Below, one piece after another: positions 1-9,700 of a DNA stretch of 64,000 nt. Source of the stretch: Granulicella rosea (lineage in GTDB: Bacteria; Acidobacteriota; Terriglobia; Terriglobales; Acidobacteriaceae); assembly GCF_900188085.1 (NCBI RefSeq), contig NZ_FZOU01000012.1, positions 1 to 64,000 of the forward strand, in the 5' to 3' direction. Every line of letters begins with the position of its first letter. Position 1 is the first letter of the stretch. The position numbers and the translations under genes are program-made. The notes under the pieces are model-generated. The model did not search any database. It had not been told where the DNA came from and saw only the letters and a program-made list of their open reading frames with translations.

Positions 1-102
1 AAACGAGAGGTCATCGGACACGAAGAGATCTTCCTCCAACTCCACGACCACCTCCCACCAGAGATGATCTACGAAAGAGAACTCCTCATCTGTAGACTGT
101 AA
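1..102 (+). CDS. 3' end of an unidentified gene cut by the window edge
   Basis: Frame 1 is open from the first base and ends at TAA 100-102, giving a 33-residue tail that includes PPEMIYERELLICRL. The acidic and hydrophobic mix reads like real protein, but I do not recognise the family. A perfect inverted repeat overlaps the stop, which fits the end of a plus-strand gene. With so short a piece the reading could be chance. Confidence 0.35.
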   Translation, partial: KREVIGHEEIFLQLHDHLPPEMIYERELLICRL

Positions 103-117
103 CCAGGATGGTTACAG
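97..117. terminator. 9-bp-arm inverted repeat
   Basis: CTGTAACCA and TGGTTACAG form perfect 9-bp arms around a 3-base loop. The repeat lies between the tail of the upstream plus-strand frame and the 3' end of the convergent lacI gene, so a bidirectional terminator is likely. There is no T-run. The arms also resemble a spaced LacI-type operator (TGTAACC / GGTTACA), so a regulatory site is the alternative. Confidence 0.45.
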
Positions 118-129
118 ACTGACCTGCTC

Positions 130-1209
130 TCACGCCTCCGAAGGCGCGATCGCGCGGGTCGACTCACGCCGCACAAGCCGCGGCTCGACCAGCTCCTCGT
201 GCGTCAGCTCTTCGCGGCCTTCGATATGCCCCAGCAGGTGCGCGGCGGCCATCGCGCCCAGCTCTTCGAGCGGCTGCATGAACGTGGTGAGCGTCGGGCT
301 GATGTAGCCCGCGCTGGCGATGTCGTCGAAGCCGATCACCGAGATATCCTCCGGCGTGCGCAGACCCTCGTCGCGGATCGCGCGCATGGCGCCGATGGCC
401 GTCACGTCGTTGAAGGTGATCAGGCCGGTGAAGCGCACGCCTTTGCCCAGCAGCTCCTTCGCGCACAGATAGCCCTCCTGCGGCGCCGAGATCTCGGTCG
501 GCGAGTTGCCGGAGTGCAGCTCGCCGATGATGCGTTCGTCGAGCGTCAGCCCGCGTTCGCGCGCGGCGGTCTGGATGCCGCGCCACCGCTCGGTCGCGGC
601 GCGGCGCCAGGGCGGTCCCTTGATGACCGCCAGGCGGCGATGGCCGAGTTCGTACAGGTGTTCGACCGCCATCGCGCCGCCGCGAAAGTTGTCGATCGCG
701 AAGCGCGGCACGCCGTCCACCTTGGCATGGTTGCCGATGGCGATCCAGGGCCGTCCGGGCTGCGCCGGGAAGGTCGTGTTGATCGAAAGAAAGCCCTCCG
801 CCGCGCGTTCGAGAAAGCGCCGCGGATACTCGCGGATCAGCGTCTTGTCGTCGTGATGGCTGGCCGTGAAGTAGAGATACTTCTCCTTCGTCAGCGTGGA
901 ATCGATGCCCGCCAGGATCGTCGCGGCATACAGTTCGCGGATCTCCGGCAGGATGACCGCGATCGTGTAACTCCGCTTCGAGCTGAGATATTTCGCGTAA
1001 AAATCCGGGCGGTAATCGAACTTCGCCGCCGCCTCGATGATCCGCTGGCGAGTCGCCTCCGGAATCAGGCGACCGCGTGGGGTATCATTCATCACGAGCG
1101 AGACCGTGCTCGGCGAAAGCTGCAGATACTGCGCGAGCGTCCTCTGCGTGATCGGCTGGTGCTTGATCGGCTGCACAGGCTCCTGCGTGCTGCCCTTCGT
1201 CGTTGACAA
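130..1209 (-). CDS. LacI-family transcriptional regulator
   Basis: Predicted 359-aa DNA-binding repressor. The N-terminal helix-turn-helix (about residues 22-72, with LAQYLQLSPSTVSLVMN and the hinge region DYRPDFYAKYLSSKRS) is followed by a periplasmic-binding-like effector domain starting at YTIAVILPEI. I chose the TTG start at 1209 because GGGGGGAGG sits 4 bases before it; the ATG at 1263 would overlap the divergent transporter. The gene is transcribed away from an MFS transporter 35 bp off, an arrangement typical of a local sugar regulator. A likely target is the perfect palindrome AGTCAACCGGTTGACT at 2747-2762 in front of the first glycan locus, but that link is inference from proximity and operator class. 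Confidence 0.9.
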   Translation of the reverse strand: MSTTKGSTQEPVQPIKHQPITQRTLAQYLQLSPSTVSLVMNDTPRGRLIPEATRQRIIEAAAKFDYRPDFYAKYLSSKRSYTIAVILPEIRELYAATILAGIDSTLTKEKYLYFTASHHDDKTLIREYPRRFLERAAEGFLSINTTFPAQPGRPWIAIGNHAKVDGVPRFAIDNFRGGAMAVEHLYELGHRRLAVIKGPPWRRAATERWRGIQTAARERGLTLDERIIGELHSGNSPTEISAPQEGYLCAKELLGKGVRFTGLITFNDVTAIGAMRAIRDEGLRTPEDISVIGFDDIASAGYISPTLTTFMQPLEELGAMAAAHLLGHIEGREELTHEELVEPRLVRRESTRAIAPSEA

Positions 1210-1244
1210 GATGCCTCCCCCCACACGCTCGCTGACAAGACTCG

Positions 1245-2471
1245 ATGACCTACAAAGAAGCATATACGGCGCGGGGGTCTGAAGTCGCTGGACCCGACGG
1301 CGTCCGGATCGGCAGGATCGTCGCGCAGAGCACGGCGCTGGTCTTTCTCGGCTATCTCGGCACGGGGCTGGAGGCGGCGGTCGTGCCCAGCTTCGTCCAC
1401 CGCGAGCTCGGCCTGAGCACCACGCTGGCCGGCGCCGCGCTCGGCGCGCAGGCCCTGGCGACGCTCGTCAACCGCGCCTTCGCCGGCCGTGTCACCGACC
1501 GCTTCGGCGCGCGCGCGACCATCGTGCGCGGACTGCTGCTGATGCTGGCCAGCGGCGTGCTCTTCACCGGCGCGGCGGTCTCGCTCGCGCATCCCCTGCT
1601 CGACTTCGCGATCCTGATGCTCAGCCGCCTGATGCTCGGCTGCGCGATCAGTTGGGTCTCGGCCGCCGGCGCGGTCTGGGGCATCGGCCGCGCGGGAGAG
1701 GCCAACGCCTCGCGCGTGCTGGTCTGGAGCGGAGTCGCCGCCAACGCCGCGCTGGCCCTCGGCGCGCCCGCCGGGCTCTGGATCGGCGCGCACTGGAGCG
1801 TCATGACGCTCGGCCCCACCATCGTCGCCCTCTACGCGGCCAGCATCGGCTACGCGCTCACGCTGGCCGAGGTCGAACGCGTCGGCGCCGAACCCCTGCG
1901 CATCTCCGCCGTGCTGCGCCGGGTCGCGCCCTTCGGTTCGATCCTCGCCCTCTGCGCCACGGGATACGGCGTCTTCTCGGCCTTCGTCACGCTCTTCTTC
2001 CAGCAGCAGGGCTGGGCCTCCGCCGCCTGGCCGCTGGGTCTCTACGGCGCGGCGTTCATCGCGACGCGCATCCTGCTCGGCCGCTGGATCGACCGCTACA
2101 GCGTCTTCCAGGTCGGACTCGCCTCGGTCGGGCTCGAACTGGCCGCGCTGGCGCTGCTGGCGGTCTCCCGCTCGGCAGGCTTCGCGCTCGCCTCCGCCTG
2201 CCTGATGGGCATGGGCTTCTCGCTCATCTTCCCCGCCCTCTGCGTGCGTACGATCCAGGCCGTGCAGCCGCGCGACCGCGCCTCGGCGATCAGCGTCTTC
2301 ACCGGCTTTCTGGAGTTCGCCCTCGCGGTCGCGGCCCCGCTGACCGGTCTGCTGATCGCGCGCGAAGGCTACCGCGCGGGCTTCTGGGCGGCGTTCCTGG
2401 CCGTCTGCCTCGGCTTCGCCGGATTGCTGGCCCTCCGGCGAGAGGATTCGCTGAAAAAGGCCCAGGGCTGA
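1245..2471 (+). CDS. MFS transporter
   Basis: 408-aa major facilitator superfamily permease of the inner membrane with about 12 hydrophobic segments. The loop between segments 2 and 3 carries the MFS signature region NRAFAGRVTDRFGARATIVRG, and a second copy of the pattern (RILLGRWIDRYSVFQVG) appears after the midpoint, as expected for the duplicated six-helix fold. It is divergent from the LacI regulator, so it probably carries the inducing sugar or an efflux substrate; the sequence does not tell which. The ATG at 1245 is in a 35-bp divergent gap without a strong ribosome site, so a later start is possible. A hairpin follows at 2517. Confidence 0.85.
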   Translation: MTYKEAYTARGSEVAGPDGVRIGRIVAQSTALVFLGYLGTGLEAAVVPSFVHRELGLSTTLAGAALGAQALATLVNRAFAGRVTDRFGARATIVRGLLLMLASGVLFTGAAVSLAHPLLDFAILMLSRLMLGCAISWVSAAGAVWGIGRAGEANASRVLVWSGVAANAALALGAPAGLWIGAHWSVMTLGPTIVALYAASIGYALTLAEVERVGAEPLRISAVLRRVAPFGSILALCATGYGVFSAFVTLFFQQQGWASAAWPLGLYGAAFIATRILLGRWIDRYSVFQVGLASVGLELAALALLAVSRSAGFALASACLMGMGFSLIFPALCVRTIQAVQPRDRASAISVFTGFLEFALAVAAPLTGLLIAREGYRAGFWAAFLAVCLGFAGLLALRREDSLKKAQG

Positions 2472-2516
2472 AGCGAGCTTCCGCTTCGGTGGACGGCGAA
2501 TAACCGTTTTGTTAAG

Positions 2517-2536
2517 GGCATGGCTTCAGCCATGCC
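2517..2536 (+). terminator. Hairpin after the MFS gene
   Basis: GGCATGGC and GCCATGCC form perfect 8-bp arms around a TTCA tetraloop, 45 bases after the MFS stop. There is no T-run after it. It belongs by sequence to the GGCTTCAGCC/GGGCTTTAGCCC palindrome family seen at 18851, 26091 and 38070, so it may be a dispersed repeat serving as a terminator. Confidence 0.55.
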
Positions 2537-2702
2537 GCTTCGGACCGCCACGAACCCGGCTTCAGCCGCTGGGGTACGGTCTTCGCTTGAACCAGCACAA
2601 AGCGGACCTCAGCGGCTGAAGCCGCCTTACCGCATCGGCGAGACGGCACAGTTGAAGCCGTGCCCTTGACGAACCCTTCTCCAAAGGACGAAATTTTTCC
2701 AC

Positions 2703-2762
2703 TTGACAGCGACCCCCGGCGCGAGGCAATGTATGTTGGCTGATCTAGTCAACCGGTTGACT
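2703..2762 (+). promoter_or_regulatory. Promoter with LacI-type operator
   Basis: A consensus -35 box TTGACA at 2703-2708 is followed by a weak -10 candidate (CAATGT, 2727-2732, spacing 18) and then by AGTCAACCGGTTGACT at 2747-2762, a perfect 16-bp palindrome with the central CG typical of LacI-family operators. It lies 75 bp before the lipoprotein gene at 2837 and should control the whole plus-strand locus. The nearest LacI gene ends the same intergenic neighbourhood at 130-1209. Confidence 0.65.
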
Positions 2763-2836
2763 GAAGCGAAAATCAACTTTTCGCACCCCCGGCCACCCAG
2801 ACGGCGCCAATTTCCGCACGCCCCGAAGGACATGCC

Positions 2837-5092
2837 ATGAATCCGCTTCGCCGTTCCCTCCGCACCCCATCCGCACTTCTGGCCGGCGCCTCCGCCCTTG
2901 CCCTCACGCTGCTCAGCGGATGCGGCATCGGCACGCCGAGCACCGGCGCCGCGAGCGCATCCGCCATCCCGCAGGGCTCCAGCAACATGGGCGGCATCCT
3001 GCACGGCGGCCCGAATCCCGTCGCCGGAGCCACCATCACCCTCTACACCACGACCAGCGCCGGCTATGGCGCGACAGCCACCTCCGTCGCCACCACCACC
3101 ACCGGCAGCGACGGCTCCTTCAACCTCACCCTCCCCACCTCCACCATCGCCTGTCCCACCGGCGAGTACGCGTACATCACCGCCGCCGGCGGCACGACCG
3201 GCTCCTCCGCCGTCAACAACGCCTCGCTCATGATGGCGCCCATCGGCCTCTGCGATGCGAACTACACCTCCACCGGCGCCGCCGGAGCCTACGCGAACGT
3301 CTACACGGGCTCCCCCATCTGGCTCGACGAGCTTACGACCGCCGTCTCCGCCTACGCGCTCGGCAACTTCATGACCGTGACCAACGCGGGCGTCGTCAAC
3401 ATCGGCGCGCCGGCCAACAACCACGGCAAAGCCTCCGCCTCCACACCCGCCGCCGCGGGTCTCGCGCACGCCTTCCAGAACGCGCTGAACATCGTCAACA
3501 TCCACACCGGCCAGCCCTACGGCAACCTCGGCGGCAGCCTCAACACCACCGCTGGCATCATCCCGGCGGACGAGATCTTTCTCCTCGGCAACATCCTGCA
3601 GGCCTGCGTGAACAGCGCCGGCAACACCGCCGCCAGCACCGCCACCAGCAACGACGGCAACGCCTGCGGACAGCTCTTCAGCTTCACCGTACCGCCGCTC
3701 TCGGGCGCGGCCGTGCCGGTCAACACCATGCAGGCCATGCTCGATCTCGCGAAGTATCCCGCGCCCGCGCTGAACACCTGGAACACCGCCTGCACCGCCG
3801 CCGGCGGCGGAACCACCACCGCCACCAGCTGCCTCTTCAACCTCGCCACCGGCATCGGTTCGTATCCGAACTCGCTGACCGCGGCGCCGGTCGACTGGAG
3901 CCTCGCCATCGTCTTCCCCGCGGGCACGGGCAAGAACACCACCTCCACCGCGCCGGTCTGCACGGGCACGGGAACCTCCTCCTGCCCCGGCCTCACCTAT
4001 CCCGCATACGTCGCGCTCGACTACGCCGACAACGTCTACGTGTTGAACTGGACCGGTTCGACCACCACCCAGACCAACATCGTCGGCCTCGGCTTCGACG
4101 GCACGCCCATCTTCGCCTCGCCCGCCGATACGACCGACATTCTCATCAAGACCATCGCCACCGACACCGCCGGCCACGTTATCGCCGCCAACAACGACGC
4201 GAACGCCAACACCGCCACCGACGTCGTGAAGGTCTACAGCGCGACGACCGGCGCGACGCTCGCCACGCTGACCACCTCCAACGGTCTCGGCTCGATGCCG
4301 CAGTCGATCATCGCCGATCCGCTCAACAACCTCTACATCGCCTCCAGCCTCACGGCGATCAACATTCGCAAGGCGACCTACGGAGGCACCTCGGCGGCGC
4401 CCACCTACGCGGTCGCCTCGCTCACCACCACCGCGCCGACGGGCGGCGTCCTGCAGCTTGGCTGGGACTCGAAGCTGGACCTGTACCTCGAGACCAGCAC
4501 GCCGAACGCCTACCTGCTGCCGAACACCGGCACCTTCGCCGCGCCCACCTACGCGGCGAACGGCATCACCGCCTCGAGCGGCGGCGTCACCGGCTCGACC
4601 GGCAGCAACTACGGCATTGCGGTTGCAAGCACCGGCAATGCCTACACCGTCACCTCCGCCGGGCTGACGCCGATCACCAAGACAGTCGGTTCGTCGACCA
4701 CGATCGCGTCGGGCTCGCCCATCCCCCTGCCGTACATCCTCACCAGCGGCGGAACCACCGGCCCCTTCGACCGCTACGCGTCGATGGACGGTCTCAACGA
4801 GGTCGTGACGCCGGACGGCGCCAACGGCACCGCTCCCTCGGGCGTGGTCATCTACGACACGGTCAACAACATCTCGCTCGGCATTCTGAGGGGTTGCTAC
4901 GTCATCAGCCGGGCCTGCGGAACCACCTCCGCCGGACAGGTCCCGATGTACTCCGCCCGTTCGGCGGCGATCGACTCCGCCGGCGACGTCTGGGTAGCCT
5001 CGGGCGCAAGCGCGACGTTGACCGAGCTGATCGGCGCCGCCGCGCCCACATGGCCCGGCCTGTCGATGGCCCTCTCCGGCCGTCCCCAGTAA
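2837..5092 (+). CDS. NHL/beta-propeller-like surface lipoprotein, first gene of glycan locus 1
   Basis: 751-aa exported protein of unknown function. The signal sequence ends in the lipobox LLSGC, so it should be lipid-anchored. A short transthyretin/Ig-like domain follows (GGILHGGPNPVAGATITLY, about residues 50-110), then a middle region with NILQACVNSAG and QAMLDLAKYP, then blade-like repeats (YPAYVALDYADNVYVLN and similar) like those of NHL propellers. It is clearly homologous to the lipoprotein at 57937-60195, which shares the HGG..V.GAT start and the CVNSAG segment; both sit upstream of a TonB receptor. I infer a surface glycan-capture role analogous in position to SusD, without sequence proof. 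GAAGGA 7 bases upstream supports the start. Confidence 0.75.
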   Translation: MNPLRRSLRTPSALLAGASALALTLLSGCGIGTPSTGAASASAIPQGSSNMGGILHGGPNPVAGATITLYTTTSAGYGATATSVATTTTGSDGSFNLTLPTSTIACPTGEYAYITAAGGTTGSSAVNNASLMMAPIGLCDANYTSTGAAGAYANVYTGSPIWLDELTTAVSAYALGNFMTVTNAGVVNIGAPANNHGKASASTPAAAGLAHAFQNALNIVNIHTGQPYGNLGGSLNTTAGIIPADEIFLLGNILQACVNSAGNTAASTATSNDGNACGQLFSFTVPPLSGAAVPVNTMQAMLDLAKYPAPALNTWNTACTAAGGGTTTATSCLFNLATGIGSYPNSLTAAPVDWSLAIVFPAGTGKNTTSTAPVCTGTGTSSCPGLTYPAYVALDYADNVYVLNWTGSTTTQTNIVGLGFDGTPIFASPADTTDILIKTIATDTAGHVIAANNDANANTATDVVKVYSATTGATLATLTTSNGLGSMPQSIIADPLNNLYIASSLTAINIRKATYGGTSAAPTYAVASLTTTAPTGGVLQLGWDSKLDLYLETSTPNAYLLPNTGTFAAPTYAANGITASSGGVTGSTGSNYGIAVASTGNAYTVTSAGLTPITKTVGSSTTIASGSPIPLPYILTSGGTTGPFDRYASMDGLNEVVTPDGANGTAPSGVVIYDTVNNISLGILRGCYVISRACGTTSAGQVPMYSARSAAIDSAGDVWVASGASATLTELIGAAAPTWPGLSMALSGRPQ

Positions 5093-5112
5093 CGCAGTCA
5101 TTCTTTCTCCAG

Positions 5113-5135
5113 GCCGGCAGGCACGTCCTGCCGGC
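5113..5135 (+). terminator. Hairpin between lipoprotein and GH79-like genes
   Basis: Perfect 9-bp arms GCCGGCAGG and CCTGCCGGC with a 5-base loop, 20 bases after the lipoprotein stop. No T-run follows. It may lower read-through into the glycosidase gene or protect the upstream message 3' end. Confidence 0.6.
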
Positions 5136-5180
5136 GCCCTTTCCCCCTCACTGTGCGCCCACCGCGCTGAAGGACTCCCC

Positions 5181-6629
5181 ATGCTCGATCGCCGTAAATT
5201 TGTATCGTCTGCCGCACTTGCCTCAGCTTCCACGTTGCTTGCGCCCCGGCTCTTCGCCCAGGGTCAGGCCACGCCTCCGAGCTTCGTCGTTCATCCCGAG
5301 ACGCTGTTCCAGATTCCCGCCGACTTCACCGGCCTCAGCTACGAGTCCTCGCAGCTCACCCACCCCAGCTTCTTCAGCGCGAAGAATACCCCGCTCGTCG
5401 GCCTCTTCCGCACCCTCGGCGAGACCGGCGTCCTGCGCATCGGCGGCAACCTCAGCGAGTTCACCACCTGGTCGAACACCGACCCCGACGTGGCGGACGA
5501 CGGCGGCGTCGAAGGCCCCGACCCCGGCATCCGCGACGCGCATCGCTTCATCATCTCGCCGCGCTCGATCGAGAACCTCAACCAGTTCCTGCTCGCGACC
5601 AACTGGAAGCTGATCTACGGACTGAACCTCGCGGGCGGCACGGCGGAGGCCGCGGCGGACGAGGCCGCCTGCGTCATGCGCATCTGCGGGCCGCGCGTCG
5701 TCGCGCTCCAGTTCGGCAACGAGCCCGACCTCTTCAAGCACAACGGCGACCCCAAGGACCACTGGACCTACGCCGAGTTCATCGCCAGATGGAACGACTT
5801 CCAAAAGGCCGTTCATGCGAAGGTTCCAAACGCGCCGCTCGCCGGACCCGACACCTCGTTCAAGCCCGAGTGGGTCGGCAACTTCGCCGCCGACACCAAG
5901 GGCCGCACCTGCCTGCTGACCGCGCACTACTACGCCGAGGGCCCGCCGACCAACCCCGACATGACCCTCGACCGCCTGCTGACCGACAAGACCAAGTTCG
6001 ACGCGAACATCCAGAAGGCCGCCGCGCTGGCCCAGAAGGCCGGCATGCCCTATCGCATGTCCGAGGGCAATAGCTGCTACAACGCCGGCAAGAAGGGCGT
6101 CAGCGACACCTTCGGCTCGGCGCTCTGGGCCGGCGACTTCTCCGCCAAGGTGGCGGCCGTGGGCGCGACCGGCATCAACCTGCACGGCGGCGGCAACGGC
6201 TTCTACACGCCCATCGCCGGATCGCCGAAGGACGGCTTCGTCGCCCGGCCGGACTTCTACGGCATGCTGATCGCCAGGCCGCTGCAGGGCGCGAAGATGC
6301 TCGCCGCCGACCTCGACGCACAGGGCCAGAACCTGACCGCCTACGCGGTCGAACAGCACGGCAAGGTCACCGTCCTCGCCTTCAACAAATCCGACCGGCC
6401 CGCGACGATCGAGATCGCCCTGCCCGCGACCTACACCGGCAGGGACGCCCACATCCTGCGCCTGACCGCGCCCTCCGTCGAGGCGACCGGCGGCGTAACG
6501 CTCGGCGGCGCCGCGGTCGACAAGGACGGCAAGTGGACGCCGAAGTCGAAGGAAACCATCGCACGCCAGAACGGCAAGCTGCTGCTGCCCCTGCCGGCGT
6601 ATAGTGCGGCGTCAGTACATTTCGCGTAG
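5181..6629 (+). CDS. Glycoside hydrolase, GH79-like (beta-glucuronidase/heparanase type)
   Basis: 482-aa exported (beta/alpha)8 hydrolase. The start MLDRRKF followed by a hydrophobic stretch and AQG looks like a twin-arginine signal. Family clues are LRIGGNLSEFTTW near residue 85-97 and QFGNEPD with the likely acid/base Glu181. The likely nucleophile is Glu295 in YRMSEGNS, and HGGGNGFYTP comes in the last barrel strands, before a beta-sandwich from about residue 400 (VTVLAFNKSDRPATIEIALP). Known GH79 enzymes remove glucuronic acid or 4-O-methylglucuronic acid from glycans and proteoglycans. Preceded by AAGGA 7 bases upstream and followed by a TonB receptor gene, so it probably works on the imported glycan. 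Family assignment is by motif only. Confidence 0.75.
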   Translation: MLDRRKFVSSAALASASTLLAPRLFAQGQATPPSFVVHPETLFQIPADFTGLSYESSQLTHPSFFSAKNTPLVGLFRTLGETGVLRIGGNLSEFTTWSNTDPDVADDGGVEGPDPGIRDAHRFIISPRSIENLNQFLLATNWKLIYGLNLAGGTAEAAADEAACVMRICGPRVVALQFGNEPDLFKHNGDPKDHWTYAEFIARWNDFQKAVHAKVPNAPLAGPDTSFKPEWVGNFAADTKGRTCLLTAHYYAEGPPTNPDMTLDRLLTDKTKFDANIQKAAALAQKAGMPYRMSEGNSCYNAGKKGVSDTFGSALWAGDFSAKVAAVGATGINLHGGGNGFYTPIAGSPKDGFVARPDFYGMLIARPLQGAKMLAADLDAQGQNLTAYAVEQHGKVTVLAFNKSDRPATIEIALPATYTGRDAHILRLTAPSVEATGGVTLGGAAVDKDGKWTPKSKETIARQNGKLLLPLPAYSAASVHFA

Positions 6630-6640
6630 AACCTTCGTTT

Positions 6641-6726
6641 GTCATTCCCGCAGGGAATCTGCTTCTGTCGTTGCACTTGTCGTTGTCCGTTCTTGTCTGT
6701 CATTCCCGCAGGGAATCTGCTTCTGC
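6641..6726 (+). repeat. Two direct copies of a CATTCCCGCAGGGAATCTGC element
   Basis: The 28-bp unit beginning TGTCATTCCCGCAGGGAAT occurs at 6641-6668 and again, identical, at 6699-6726, 58 bp apart. Each contains the small palindrome ATTCCCGCAGGGAAT. The layout (GTCAT, palindrome, TCTGCTTCTG tail) parallels the GTCATCCTGAGCG element found in other gaps of this window, so it looks like a sister family. It lies in the leader of the TonB receptor gene. Confidence 0.75.
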
Positions 6727-6765
6727 TTTTCGTTTCAAGTCTTCGCCGCATCTCAAGAGGTCTTC

Positions 6766-9700
6766 ATGCAGTCTTACACCCAACATCGCCGCTCGTTCTC
6801 GCAAGCCCTACGCGCTCTGTCGCTGTGCGTGGCGCTCGCGTCTCCCGCAATGCTTCACGCCCAGGCGCAGAACACCGGCGCCGTGGCGGGCAGCGTCTTC
6901 GACAGCGCGCACAACCTCATCGTCGGCGCAGCCGTCACGCTGACCTCCGAGGATCGCGGCAACGTCTACAAGATCGCCAGCAGCGCGCAGGGCGAGTACA
7001 CCTTCAACGACGTGCCCGTCGGCACGTACACGCTTGAGGTCACCGCGCCCGGCTTCTCGACCTTCGTCTCGCACCACGTCGTCATCGACTCCGACACGCG
7101 CCTGCGCATCGATTCGACGCTTGCGACCGGCGCCGTCGACACCCAGGTCGTGGTCAGCGCGGATCAGGCGGCGGTCGATACCCAGAGCGCGACCGTCGGC
7201 CAGGTCATCGACAACGAGCTGGTCGAGAACCTGCCCATCGACGGCAACAACGTCGTCGCGCTGGCCGCCCTGCTGCCCGGCGTCACCGACGTCAGCGCCC
7301 CCACCACCTTCACCGACGAGAACGGCGGCGCGACCTTCTCCGCCAACGGCGCGCGCGGCAACTCCAACCTCTTCCTCTTCGACGGCCTGCTCTGGAACAA
7401 CCTCTATCTCAACACCGGGATCAACTACCCCAACCACGCCGCGCTCAACCAGGTGAGCGTGCAGTTGAACAACTACTCCGCGCAGTATGGGCGCAGCGCC
7501 GGCAGCATCTTCAACGTGGTCTCGAAGTCCGGCGGCAACACGACCCACGGCGAGATCTTCTTCCACTATCACGACGCCACCCTGACCGACGCCACCAACT
7601 ACTTCACCCACAACGTCACCCCGCAGCAGACCGCGCAGTATGGCGGCGCGGTCAACGGCGCCATCTTCCGCGACAAGCTCTTCTACGCCGCCGAGTTCCA
7701 GGGACTGACCGGCTACAGCGGCGTCACCGCCAACGCCGAGACGCTCTCCGCCGCCGAGGAAGGTCTCAACCCCGACGGCACGCCCTACATGTGCACCAAC
7801 CCCGCGCTCGCCGGCAAGCAGTGCGCCAGCTTCGCCGCCGACGCGCAACCCGGCGTCTCCTCCTCGAAGCTCATCATCAACCCCATCGGCGCATCGCCGA
7901 TTCCGGCCTCCTTCGGCGTCAACATCGCCGTCGCCAAGTCGCAGATTCAGTCCACCTGGAACGCTCTCGGCAACAGCTCCACCAGCCCCTGCATCAACAC
8001 GCTCACCACCCTCGGCGCGGGCTTCCTCGTCAACGCGGAGATCCCCGCCGAGTGCTTCGACCCCACCGTGCAGGCCATCATCCACAAGGGCTACATCCCC
8101 GCGCCGACCGTCTACCTCGGCGGCTCGCAGCTTCCCTACTCCAGCCCCGCCGCCACCCGGCCGCAGCGCGAGTACGGCGGCTTCCTCCGCCTCGATTACA
8201 ACATCACGCCGCGCCAGACCCTCGCCGCGCGCTTCTACCGCACCGAAAACTCCGACTCCACCGCCAACGGCGGCGGCGACGCCAACGTCGGCGTGCCCAC
8301 CTACGAGGTCGACTACAACCGCGCCTTCATCACCGCCGGTTCGCTCAGCCACACCTTCATCCTCACCCAGAACCTCGTCAACGTCGCCACCATCGGTTAC
8401 AAGCGTTACGACTACGGCGTCGTGCCCTCGGATAACACCACGCTCGCCACGCTCGGCTCGCAGTTCCAGTACCCCGGCTACCAGTCGCTGCCGACCATCT
8501 CCGTCAGCACGCGCTTCACCCTCGGCAACTCCTCCGACGCCTTCACCCGCTCCATCGGCGAGAACGAAGAGCTGGTCGACAACCTCTCGCTCGCCAAGGG
8601 CCGCCACAACTTTCAGTTCGGCGTGGACTATCTGCGCGAGCAGTATCTGAACGTCCGGACCAACGTCGGCAGCTTCAGCTTCCTCGGCAATCCCGGCTTC
8701 ACCGATGCGCAGGCCTCGGACTTCATCATGGGACTCGTCTACCAGGAGAGCTTCGGCAACACCCAGCGCATCTCCGCCAGGCAGAACGCCGTCTACGCCT
8801 ACGCGCAGGATCAGTGGCGCGCGACCGCCAGGATGAACGTGACCTATGGCGTCCGCTACGAGCTGCCGCAGCCCTGGTACCAGCCCGACGGACAGGCCGC
8901 GACCTTCGTACGCGGCTACCAGTCCATCGTCATCCCCAACGCACCCGCCGGCCTCGCCTTCGTCGGCGACCCCGGCATTCCGAAGTCGCTCATCAAGCCC
9001 GACTACAGCAACATCTCGCCGCGCATCGGCATCTCCTACGACCTCTTCGGCAACGGCAAGACCGCCATCCGCGCCGGCTTCGGCACCTTCTACGACGCCA
9101 TCCCCGCGACCATCGTCGGCTTGACCCAGCCCTATACCTATCGCGCCAACTACACCCTGCCCGCCGGCAGCCTCACCAATCCGCTGCTCGGCTTCCCGTC
9201 CATCCCGCAGAACTTCACCGGCAAGGGCACGGCGCAGTTCACCCAGCCCTACTCGGTCATCGCCCCCGACTCCAACTTCCGCAACTCCTACACCCTGGCG
9301 GTCAACCTCGGCTTCCAGCAGCGCATCACCAGCGGAAGCATATTGGAGATGAACTACATCGGCCGCTTCTCGCGCCACCAGCTCATCGCCGTCGACCAGA
9401 ACCCCGCCATCGTCGACTGCTCGGGCGCCTACTTCCAGGCCAACCCGACGCTCTACTGCGGCTCCTTCGTCGCGCAGGGAAACCCCGCTTCGAACTACGC
9501 AGGCCGCGTGAAGTATCTCGGTTACAACTACGGCGGCGGCGGCATCGTCGATCTCGAATCCGCCGCCACCGCCAACTACAACGCGCTCCAGATCACCTAC
9601 CGTCAGCGCGCCTTCAGGAACCTGACCCTGCTCGGCAACTACACCTACTCCCGCGCGATCGACGAGCAAAGCTCGCTCAGCACCTCCAGCTCCGTCTCCG

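Larger units (their letters stand above)
2472..2836. other. 365-bp intergenic region with hairpin, promoter and operator
   Basis: No credible gene. It holds a hairpin at 2517-2536, more GGCTTCAGCC-like palindromic pieces around 2565-2650, a TTGACA box at 2703, a perfect 16-bp palindrome at 2747-2762 and the ribosome site GAAGGA before the next start. The left part serves the end of the MFS gene and the right part the start of the glycan locus. Confidence 0.7.

Noticed and set aside
2627-5233. An 868-aa minus-strand frame opposite the first lipoprotein gene
   Set aside because: Same type of high-GC shadow; it also runs through the operator and intergenic hairpins.
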